Shown piece after piece: positions 45,901 to 54,697 of a stretch of 64,000 nucleotides of DNA. Numbering within the stretch: the first letter of the stretch is position 1; each line of letters opens with the position of its first letter. The translations under genes and the position numbers were made by a program. The DNA comes from Hygrocybe punicea (taxonomy: Eukaryota; Basidiomycota; Agaricomycetes; Agaricales; Hygrophoraceae), in contig OY744471.1 in the NCBI GenBank assembly GCA_963556145.1, forward strand, positions 985,590 to 1,049,589, read 5' to 3'. The notes below the pieces were generated by a model. The model ran no database searches. It worked only from the letters and a program-made list of their open reading frames with translations, and was not told where the DNA came from.

Positions 45901-46556
45901 GCCTTTCTCGGATTCGTTCCAGGCGAAGGCGGCTTCTTGCATTTTGATGATATGGTGGCCGAGCTTTTCTTCCTCAGGCCAAAGGAATCCATCCGGGTTC
46001 ATCGGGATCGCGTCGTGTCGTTCCTGGGTATAGCGGGTGCCGGGTGTAAAGTCAGGCGGGTGAGTCAGGAGCGTGGGTAAATCGGCTAGCGGGTCGCCGG
46101 TGATCTCGCGTATGATACGGTATTCGTCGGGGAGAGTGGTAGAAATTGGGCGGATACGATCGGCTACCTTCTTATACTTTTTCTTGGTAACGACTCCTTT
46201 TAGGTCCCTGGTAGGGGGGGTGGTATACGAGATATAAGTAGCGTGTTCAGTAGAGGCTTTGTTACAAATATTCGAAGAAGAAATATGTGACGCAGGAGCG
46301 GAGACGGAACAAGACGAAGGAAGGGTATCGGTAGTACATAGCTGATTTTGTACATCGGTCAACAATGAAATGTACTGGGCGGCAGTCTGAGGCTGAGACG
46401 AAGAGAAATCTAAATCGATAGAAAAACATAAGTCCTCTTCTAGGGGAAACGGCAAAAGGGAAGCATAGTTCGTGGTATAGGTGTGGTCGCTTTCGAGTGG
46501 CGGCTTCTCATCTCCCGGTGCGTCCTTCCCGAGAGGTATCTCCGGGTCCTCGACTT
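42938..46556 (-). pseudogene. Gypsy pol: reverse transcriptase, RNase H, integrase; one in-frame stop
   Basis: Read from about 46556 in the frame -1 to protease. Reverse transcriptase: RSRWFCVLKKDGK, then CYASFDLF and the YMDD box in VPYMDDIPVKGP. RNase H: ILAVDSSVLGVGFVL, YSQSKLELYGL and VEVDAKYIKGML. Integrase: HDSLGHKGIFSVRTRLLDRFW, then a TAG at about 44038-44036, then PHLD and SCHQCQ of the zinc finger. The catalytic core follows with YVDTMFMP (D), IVTDNGKPF (D) and GPVEHRH (E). The tail has a GPY/F-type RYFGPMVVV. The stop follows the Trp that ends RLLDRFW, where relatives usually have a second Trp; a TGG-to-TAG change (G to A) would explain it. Otherwise open. Confidence 0.85.
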
Positions 46557-47162
46557 CTAAAAATCCGGCTTTCCGGTGTCGGACCGCTCTCGTCGGTTCT
46601 TTTGGTTGTGCTCAATGGTGGGCAAGGTGACAACGGCGCCGGTGTTTGGATCCGTGATCGTGACTTGTTGTCCTCCGTTTTTATAATCCTTCGTAAGGGC
46701 CTCGAAAAGCATGAAGAACGGGCGGCCAATGAGGATCTCGTAGGGGGCGTCGTCGACGACTTGGACTTGGAGGAAAAGATCGACGTCGCCAAAAGTGAAT
46801 TTTAGGTTGGCGATCTGGCCGAGGGTGTCGTTGTTGCTTTTATTTGCCGACTGCATCCGCATCTTCATATTTTGGAGGCTGTAACCGAGTTTCTCCCAAA
46901 TATCGCGCCGCATGCCAATGATCATGGAACCGTTGTCGAGGACGCACTCGAATACGAATTTGCCATTGATCAGCGGGTAGACCGCACGGAGAGGGACTGA
47001 GTCGCGGCCGACAACGAGCGGGACGTTTTCCTGACAGTGTTGACAAGCGCGAGTGGGGATTTCGGGCGCATGAAAATGGAAGACCTCGACGTTGTTACTC
47101 TCGGCGGTGACCTTTTTCGACGTAGTGAGGTCCTTCATGTGACGGCGGGCGTCGGACGACAT
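46557..47162 (-). CDS. Gypsy retropepsin-type aspartic protease frame
   Basis: 201 codons from ATG 47162, only 2 nt after the gag stop (TAG-CC-ATG). CQHCQENVP is a possible metal-binding pair. FECVLDNGSMIIG carries the catalytic D-[ST/N]-G variant (DNG), and ILIGRPFF is the C-terminal signature of retropepsins. The frame ends at GAT TTT TAG. Directly before that stop, GGATTTTTAG allows a -1 slip into the pol frame. Separate gag, protease and pol frames are unusual but known in fungal Gypsy groups. Confidence 0.8.
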   Translation of the reverse strand: MSSDARRHMKDLTTSKKVTAESNNVEVFHFHAPEIPTRACQHCQENVPLVVGRDSVPLRAVYPLINGKFVFECVLDNGSMIIGMRRDIWEKLGYSLQNMKMRMQSANKSNNDTLGQIANLKFTFGDVDLFLQVQVVDDAPYEILIGRPFFMLFEALTKDYKNGGQQVTITDPNTGAVVTLPTIEHNQKNRRERSDTGKPDF

Positions 47163-47164
47163 GG

Positions 47165-49318
47165 CTAAAAGTTCTCGTTGCGAAATGCAGACTTGAGAAT
47201 CGAGCGTGCGGTCGATGACGGATTTGGCAATACCGGGATCTTCGATGGGGGCTTGGTAGCGGTATTGGGGGTGCGATGCGGGAAGGTTCTGGGGAGTGCG
47301 TGGTACAAGGGCGGTTGGCTCGGTCGGCCGCGTGTTCGAAGGGGTATGGTGATCGGCTGCTCGTTGATAGGTCTGGCTGTTTTCTCAGCGGGTTTCGCGG
47401 CAGGGACAGACGTGGAAGTGGCGGGTGGATTGGGAAACGTTTCTCTAGACTTGCCTTTCGCCTTCGATGGGATCTCTACACCGTCGAATCTAACCCGTTT
47501 ATGAAGCCGCTGCACTTCGGCTTCCAGAACCTTAATCTGTTCGTTGTCATTGTCGATGTCGGACGTCGTGGACTGAAAGATGTCGGCGTACTCGGTAGTG
47601 GCCTCAGGTTCGTAGGTGGGTACTTCGACGGCGGAGACGAAGTTAGCTTTGACATGAGGCGGCGGGTCGCGTTGGAACGGTTCTGTGGGGTTGCGGGCAG
47701 GGGGAGCACGGTTGCCGGGGTTCTGTGCATGCCACGCGTCGAAGCGTTCCCTCATATTTTTGCCGACGATAGCCTTTGGAAGATACATTCCATTAGGCAA
47801 CACGATGTGGCCGTGCTCGTTCTTGCGGCATATCCCGTCTCGAGTGTACTGCTCGCAAATAGGACAATCGCGTATACGATGGAACGGGTTGTCGCAAAAG
47901 AGGCAGTTGAAATTGGTGAAACCCTGTCCGGCGGTGGTCGGCTCGGCCCTATTTGCACACGGCTTTGGGGGGTTGTTGCGTTCGGTGAGGGCTTGTGTGA
48001 GGACGGCGAGTTGTTGCGAAATGAGACGAAATAGGTCGGATATGTTAGGTTCGACCGGTTCCGCTTTAGGAATGACCGGGTCATAGCGAGCGGGTGGTGG
48101 GTAGCGGGTGGCGGGTTCTATTGGAGTCGAGTACCGGATGGCGGCAGGCGACGTTGACGATAGACGAGAGACGGTGGACGGTTCGGCCGCGGTTCCGGCC
48201 AGCAGGAAGTGGGCGCAATTGTGGAAGTCCTGGAAGTCGTAAGGGTCGCTATGGAAATGGTTCGGCTTTTGGTACTGCAGACGGGTTTTGATGTCCTTTT
48301 TAAGCTCGACATGGAAGCTGTTCTCGTACGCGATGTTGCGTTCTCGGGGAGAGATCCGACCCTTGTCTAAGAGGAATCCCGAGATCCGAATGAACTCGCG
48401 GTAATATTCGCCAAGTTCGGCGCGGGTACAGATACTGTAAGCGGTTTGGGTGTGCGTAAGACGGTCGAGATCCGCCATAGTGTACCGGTGATTGTCTTCC
48501 GTACCTGGGTATAGCACCAGTACACTCCTTTTGAATGCGGCATAATCGACGCCGGTCGTGCTAGGTAAACTTGCCCAAAGCTCGTAGTCGCTAAGCGACG
48601 CGTAGTGCAGACTATGCTTGATGCGTCCTGCGTCGTCGAGAGCGGCATCGGCAGCAAGTATCTCGACTTCTTCGAAGAAGCGGTTTAAATTGAGCGGGTT
48701 CCCGTCGAAGGTCGGGGCCGTGGAGTGACCGCGAGCGGGCATTTGTCGTGGAGTAACATGGGGAGCGGTAACGTGGGGAGTGGTCGAAGATCCAGAGGTC
48801 GAAGTCATTGTGGGTGGAAGGAGCTGAGATGTCGATGAAGCGGTTGTCGGGTGTACGATGAGCGGGTCGGGTAACGTGGGCGATGACGGCGTGGACGAAG
48901 ACGAAGACGGGGACGATGATGATGACGGAGTTTTCGATGTCAAGAGCAAAGACGGAGACGATGACGATGACGGAGTTTTCGATGTCGAGAGCGAAGACGT
49001 GGACGGGGGTTCTAACGAGGTCGAAGTCGGGGATGTAGGCGATGCGGGTGTCGAACTGAGATCGGATGAGTCGGGTGTAATGGTAATTATCGGTATATCG
49101 ACCGATTCGAGACTGTCGGATGAAAGATATAGGGGGGTGTTTGACCCTGAGACGAGCGGGAGATTGTTATGTCGAGCAAGGTGGTCGGGTACTAGCTGGA
49201 AGAAGTCGTCGTCGATTGTCGGGTCGAAGGCGGCTAAAGAGAGTTCTTGTTGAAGAGTTCTTCGAGGAAGATCTCGAAGACGACGGTCAGAGGGAGGGAT
49301 ACGGGAAGAGGAAGCTAT
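47165..49318 (-). CDS. Gypsy gag (capsid and zinc knuckle), start codon apparently lost
   Basis: Long open frame. The N-terminus is Ser/Thr/Pro-rich with a short internal duplication (TSKTPSSSSSP twice). Next comes a capsid region with FDGNPLNLNRFFEEVEI and SFHVELKKDIKTRLQ. CLFCDNPFHRIRDC follows as a CX2CX4HX4C zinc knuckle, then a helical and basic tail. No ATG opens the frame: at 49318-49316 an ATA stands in a Kozak-like ACCACC context, about 17 nt after an in-frame stop. The first in-frame ATG is well inside the protein (MTSTSGSS, near 48808). A G-to-A change of the start codon is likely, or initiation at a non-AUG codon. Confidence 0.75.
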   Translation of the reverse strand: MASSSRIPPSDRRLRDLPRRTLQQELSLAAFDPTIDDDFFQLVPDHLARHNNLPLVSGSNTPLYLSSDSLESVDIPIITITPDSSDLSSTPASPTSPTSTSLEPPSTSSLSTSKTPSSSSSPSLLLTSKTPSSSSSPSSSSSTPSSPTLPDPLIVHPTTASSTSQLLPPTMTSTSGSSTTPHVTAPHVTPRQMPARGHSTAPTFDGNPLNLNRFFEEVEILAADAALDDAGRIKHSLHYASLSDYELWASLPSTTGVDYAAFKRSVLVLYPGTEDNHRYTMADLDRLTHTQTAYSICTRAELGEYYREFIRISGFLLDKGRISPRERNIAYENSFHVELKKDIKTRLQYQKPNHFHSDPYDFQDFHNCAHFLLAGTAAEPSTVSRLSSTSPAAIRYSTPIEPATRYPPPARYDPVIPKAEPVEPNISDLFRLISQQLAVLTQALTERNNPPKPCANRAEPTTAGQGFTNFNCLFCDNPFHRIRDCPICEQYTRDGICRKNEHGHIVLPNGMYLPKAIVGKNMRERFDAWHAQNPGNRAPPARNPTEPFQRDPPPHVKANFVSAVEVPTYEPEATTEYADIFQSTTSDIDNDNEQIKVLEAEVQRLHKRVRFDGVEIPSKAKGKSRETFPNPPATSTSVPAAKPAEKTARPINEQPITIPLRTRGRPSQPPLYHALPRTFPHRTPNTATKPPSKIPVLPNPSSTARSILKSAFRNENF

Positions 49319-49354
49319 GGTGGTGCTAGACTATTCCTCGCGGTGGGCTCCAGA

Positions 49355-50148
49355 TGTAAAGGCAAGGTCGGGGTGGCTGCGGAATAATAATCCTAAGCCT
49401 GTGGGGTCAGCGTAGAAGTGACTAGGAATAGTCTAACAAGCTTCAGTAAGATAATAGGATATAAAAGGTAAGAAGCCGCCGAGTAAACTACTGAAATCTA
49501 TCGAGACCGGTCGAAGCCGATGATGTCGGGTATGGCGGGTCGGGTGTCGGGTGACGAGAAACGTAGAGATTAAGACGGTAGAAGGACGGGGAGAGCGTCG
49601 AGGAAACCGACGAGTAGTACGTGCGATGGATTTTACTGAGAGACTAATTCTCAGAGAGAGGAAACGGGGGAACTAGTTTCTTATTTTGAGACGGCGCTTG
49701 GGCACCGTTTTTATACTACAAATTTCTGTACCTAGATTCGGACGAGAGTCCTCGGCCGATGAGAGGAAACAAAGGAGAATAAAAATGGGGAAGTAGGAAG
49801 AGCGTTGCGAGGTGACGATCATAGGGAAAATGGGTGGAAGATATAAAAACCGTAAAAGATGCAAAATACTTTACTATATCCCCATAAGGGAGACGCTAGG
49901 CGTGAATAAGGCAAGTCCGATGTCGGGATCCCAGTCCGATGAGATCTATCTTTGATATTTGAAGTTCCGCGAGTTTAGGAGATAGACCGACCAGGTACAT
50001 GAGCGGCCGTGCTAGTCGGTATGCATCGGGTTGCGTCGGGTTGCATCGGGTTGCGTCGGGTTCAAGCGTAGATTGCTAGAGACGTCGGGTTTGAGCAGAT
50101 TCGCTAGATATCGATGTTACGGCCTCAGAGGGTCGAGGACCCTCTACA
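49355..50148 (-). repeat. Gypsy 5' LTR (right in window)
   Basis: 794 bp, TGTAAAGG...CTCTACA. Partner of 40368-41160. The element's own transcription start should lie within it; on the minus strand a TATAAAAACGG is present near 49715, a plausible TATA region. Confidence 0.9.
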
Positions 50149-51473
50149 CCGTAATCATCATTGGCAGCATCGCCATCACCTTCCTTATTGGTTTCTACCT
50201 TGTTATGATCTATCTTTAGCATCGGTACCAAAACCCTTCTGCCATCGATACTTCTGACTTCCACCTCGACAATATCTCACCACGTAATTGACAATTGCCA
50301 TACCTGGATATATGGTTTCCACTTTCGTATTCCGTGCCTACCATTATCCTCCCTGATTATCTGATGACATTCCTCACCTGCACGCATGCCCTGAACAATC
50401 CCCGATCACGAGACATTTCACTGTTCTCTCTAATCCGATCATCGCCGAAGCACATTCTTTTGGACTTCGACCACAGACCATACGACTTCCCAAACAGTGA
50501 ACCAACCCCTATCGCATATTGTTCACACGACATCGCTTCATTGCAGTACCCGACATCTTATTCCCACAGCTTGTCACTCGTGCCATGACTCAAAACCTGG
50601 ACCCACATTCATTTAACCTTTTCCATCTATAACCTTGATATCTCCCACACTCGTTTACAACAATACCCTTTCTTGGACAAATACCGACATCAGGTGGACC
50701 ACATTGTTCCACAGACAGGACAAGACATTGCTCCTCGATACGTCATCGACACAGACATCATCATCTGGTACAGCTTATGCTGTTCACATGTCTGACCTCG
50801 ACTATCCCACCATCCTAGTTGGTTTTCCCTCTATACATTCCTTTGTTTTCCTTTATACTGACCTTGTCGCTATGTCCCCGCTACCTCAAGACACTCTCAT
50901 CACCAATCCTACACTGGACGATACCCATCTTCGACCCGACCGTGCAATGTACTTGCCAGACTGTGCACTTGCCTGTTACAGCAAGTGTAGACCCCGAATA
51001 GGCAATTCTGCACATCACATGATCTGATGACAAATCATCCGAGTCATCCGGACCCCATCTATTCCTCAATGACACCTGGGCCTCCAGTTGGATCATGAGA
51101 ACATTGACATGAGGATGCCTCATGTCCGCCTCATGGTGAAAACATGGTGTAGTTGGACATGTTGTAGCTTCATGGTTGGATTCCCATTTACCTCCCTTCA
51201 AGACCAGCCACTATATGTACTGTTCTTGTTGTTAGTTCGGACTTTTTCTTCTTTTCCTTTCCTTACGTTTAGTCTGGTTCTTGGGGCAGACTCATCTTGT
51301 TTTGGGTAACCCCCACGGCTCGCAATGACATTAGACCTTGACCCCCCCCCTCTTAGCAGTGTTGTCTTAGCTGTAAGCAACAATGAAAGCTGCTGTTCTC
51401 TCCTCTGGAAGCCGATCCCCTGTTAAGTTGATTGTTGCTGGAGCCCGCTGCAGAAGCGATCCATAACAGAGCC

Positions 51474-52613
51474 TAAAGAAAGTTGTCCATGCATTCTTGG
51501 AGCTGTGCACTAAAGGTGAGAAGTTCAGCTTCATTTTTGACTGCCACATCATTGAGAAGGGACTCAACAGAGATAGAGAATGATGAAGAGGAAGACAAGC
51601 TTTGCAATAACAAAGTTGTGGAGGAGAAGGACTCAGAATTGTCAGAAAGGCTTTCCTGCCTGTTGTCTTGACTAGAGACCCAAGTGTTATTCCCCTAGCC
51701 AATTAATTCAATGAATCTGTATTTCACTGGCTGAAAATCACTCACTTTTTGTGCAAATTTTCCAAGATTTAAGAGCTGTTTCTTTGGCCAGGCTTTCCTT
51801 GGTGCCATGGTGTATCCGAAGTATTCCTTTGGCTGCAAGTCTGCCCCCTCAGCCAGTCATCTAATGTCCCTTAGCGGAGCTTAAATACACCCAGCGGAGT
51901 CTGGAGGTGGCCAATCTTGCAACTCAAAATTTTATTTCCTACTTAGATTGAGTTTAAATGACATTTAGAACAACTTAAGAAAAAAGGTTTTTGGGTATTG
52001 AGCAAGACACAGAGCCCCGAAATTTGAAAGGTCAAAGCATAGAATTGCGGAATACCATGCTAGAAACAAATCTATGATGTTACAATTTTTGTTTGAGGCC
52101 AGTGGAAGATGCTGGGTCCATTTTTTGGAGGTGTTTGAGTGAGTTTGGATGACCTGTATCTTATTGTGCTTGTCACGTGACTTGACGGTCATGCGAAAAC
52201 ACGTCAAAAAATAGCCCAGAAATGTATTTGACATATCTCCCTCAATTCTCAACATATCAACTAGCCCTTCGAATCATGAGATCCCCCACCCATACGCTCG
52301 GTGCAAGTGACTCTACAGACCCCAGATCGCCAATTTAAATTTTCATTTTTTTTGCACCTCCCATCCCCATGCAATGCCCCCTACAGCCAGCGGGAGCAAC
52401 CTGGCAACCAGCAAACGGTACATTTACATTGTCTATGATATTTTCTTGGTGTCTAACCAATTTCCACCTGGTATGCAGACCTAAGGCCGCCATTCTTGAC
52501 CCACTGCCTTCCAGCCCTCATTATCATCTCAGACAACACCTAGCACCTGAATCAACTGCAGTATGTCCCCCCCAGCAATCCCTCAGTCTCATTTCATTGG
52601 TATCTAGGCTGCT
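51474..52613. other. Intergenic right of the split solo LTR
   Basis: Short frames only. One TCACGTGA octamer at 52173-52180. No supported gene. Confidence 0.5.
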
Positions 52614-53400
52614 ATGAGTGGTATCACAAGTTCCGGCATTGTAATTTGCCTTTCCCCCTTTCTCCATCTGCCTATACTGCCGTACGCCACAGATTTCAAC
52701 CCAGACAACCCAGATGGCACCAATGACAGCGACATGGACAGCACAGGTGATGACGCTGAGCACAGGGATGGCAAAGGTGATGACGAGGACAGGGACAGCA
52801 AGGGTGGTGACAACGACACCGAAAACGAGAACAAGAAGGACTATGAAATGACACAACAACAACGAGGGTGATGACGTCAACAAGGACCAGGCTGGCGAGG
52901 ACCACAATGCCCACCATCCCCAAACCACTGGGACAACAAAGGCAACGGGATGGGGACAACGGCACCAACAACGATGACAGAACCACCCACCACCCTTACA
53001 CCTCGCGAACTGGGTTGTGGCCTGCGAGGACAGGGACCATGAGGACCATGATGACCACAAAGATGACAACAGCAACAAAGCCAATGGGCCAATGGCAACG
53101 AGGTCGACAACAGTGAGGATGGCAAGGATGGATGATGAGGATGATGTGGACCTGGATGATGAGGATGTGGATGACAAGGACCACAAGGACAAGGACAGCG
53201 AGGGCCAAGATACATGGACACGACGATGATGGCCATGACGACGCCAGCCGATTGGCCAACGGTGACAAGGTCGACAATGACGAGGATGGAGGGGCAGATT
53301 TGGCCGAGGCCAGGGATAGGGTGCGCCCTGTCTTGGCCAGCAGGTGAGTCCCCTCTTCAATCACCCATTGAGCCCTTGCAGCGTATCTTTCCCAGTAACA
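52614..53400 (+). repeat. GAY-rich low-complexity region (Asp-rich open frames)
   Basis: GACAAGGACAGC, GATGATGAGGAT and similar runs give overlapping plus-strand frames such as TGDDAEHRDGKGDDEDRD. The minus-strand frames are Ser/Leu-rich shadows. No start or domain argues for a real protein, though decay of an acidic exon like those of the JmjC-like genes is possible. Confidence 0.5.
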
Positions 53401-53439
53401 TTGGGAGAGCCGATGGGCTAAAGGTCCAATCCCAGTGGA

Positions 53440-54290
53440 TGGGCCAAGATGGGCCGAGATAAAATCCAGACCTATTGTATTGGATGGGCCGAGATGAGCC
53501 GAGATATTTCTGTCCCTTGGTATTGAATGGGCCCATAAAGTTAGAAATAAGGATTTCCCACTAGAATTGAATGGGCCGAGATGGGGTTAGATATTTATTT
53601 CCCACTGGCATTGGATGGGCCGAGATGGGGTGGGTTATTTATTTTCCACTGGCATTGGATGGGCCGAGATGGGAGGGGATATTTATGTCCCATTGGCATT
53701 GGATGGGCTGAGATGGGGTCAGATATTTATTTCCCACTGGCACTGGATGGGCCGAGATGGGGTAGGATATTTATTCCCCACTAGTAGTGGATGGGCCCAC
53801 ATTGGGTGGGATGTTTATTCCCCACTGGCACTGGATGGGCCGAGATGGGGTGGGATATTTATTCCGCACTGGCACTGGATGGGCCGAGGTAGGGTAGGAT
53901 ATTTATTCCCCAATGGCAGTGGATGGGCCCACATTGGGTGGGATATTTATTCCACACTGGCACTGGATGGGCCGAGATGGGGTGGGATATTTATTCCGCA
54001 CTGGCACTGGATGGGCCGAGGTAGGGTAGGATATTTATTCCCCAATGGCAGTGGATGGGCCCACATTGGGTGGGATATTTATTCCACACTGGCACTGGAT
54101 GGGCTGAGATGGGGTGGGATATTTATTCCCCACTGGCACTGGATGGGCCGAGATGGGGTGGGATATTTATTCCCCACTGGCAGTGGATGGGCCGAGATGG
54201 GGTAGGATATTTATTCCGCACTGGCACTGGCTTCGGTGGGATATTTATTCCCCACTAGCAGTGGATGGGCCGACATCAGGGGGACCAACA
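53440..54290. repeat. 45-bp minisatellite, about 17 copies
   Basis: The unit contains GGATGGGCCGAGATGGGGTG and GATATTTATTCCCCACTGGC. Because 45 is a multiple of three, the plus strand stays open for about 200 codons (GWAEMGWDIYSPLALDGPRW), which I do not take as a gene. A block of about 135 bp (three units with the AATGGCAGTGGATGGGCCCA variant) is itself repeated at 53.83-53.97 and 53.97-54.10 kb. Confidence 0.9.
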
Positions 54291-54697
54291 TTTCCCACCA
54301 AACGTGGGGATGCGATATATCTGTCCCCTGGCAGAGAGGGAGATTTCTTTTCCACTGCCATTGGATGGGCCAAGATTAAGGTAATATTTACTCTACACTG
54401 GCATCCACATCCAGAGGATAACGAAATCTCTTTCCTGACATTCTGTAGATATACGCTGCAGATATCAGGACATATTCTCGCCTCCCTGAACTTTAATAAC
54501 CACATTTTTTACCAGTCATTCCACCTCTTACTGGACCTCACTTTTCCATATTTGTATTGAAACATTATGCATTTCAATGTAGCAAATGATACACATCACA
54601 TCATGCAGACAGGACAAGGAAACAATGACAAAATTAACACATTGACTCTGGAGCATTGCAGATATGAAGACCAAGCTTGCAGCCAGACCAGAGAATA

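Larger units (their letters stand above)
40368..50148 (-). mobile_element. Ty3/Gypsy LTR retrotransposon, 9.8 kb, near-complete
   Basis: LTRs at 40368-41160 and 49355-50148 (TGTAAAGG...CTCTACA on the plus strand) flank gag, protease and pol in the minus direction, plus one gene in the opposite sense. Target duplication CCGT (40364-40367 and 50149-50152), or ACCGT if the last A is shared. On the minus strand the primer-binding site candidate TGGAGCCCACCGCGAGG follows the 5' LTR after 2 nt. A purine-rich AAGACCCAAGGAGA precedes the 3' LTR. LTR identity is about 98% by eye apart from two small indels, so insertion is fairly recent. A stop in integrase and a lost gag start mean this copy is probably defective. 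Confidence 0.9.
40041..51468 (+). mobile_element. Solo LTR (TGTTATG...CATAACA family), copy 2, split by a Gypsy insertion
   Basis: Starts TGTTACG at 40041 and ends CCATAACA at 51468, with perfect 5-bp target duplications GAGCC at 40036-40040 and 51469-51473. Left part 40041-40367 and right part 50149-51468 together give about 1643 bp. They align with the inverted solo LTR at 18886-20520 (1635 bp). The Gypsy element 40368-50148 sits between. The uninterrupted copy shows the original sequence at the insertion point. Confidence 0.85.

Noticed and set aside
46497..49329. Plus-strand frames opposite gag and protease (for example 47276-48034)
   Set aside because: No motif; codon pattern follows the minus-strand gag frame. 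Only 41330-42726 among plus-strand frames in the element has spliceable exons and a domain.
52524..53360. Minus-strand frame of 278 codons rich in Ser, Leu and Val
   Set aside because: Reverse of GAY-rich low-complexity DNA; composition only, no domain or splice support.
53581..54258. Plus-strand repeat protein of about 196 codons
   Set aside because: Period 45 keeps any stop-free frame open; no splice or start support and variants do not respect codons.
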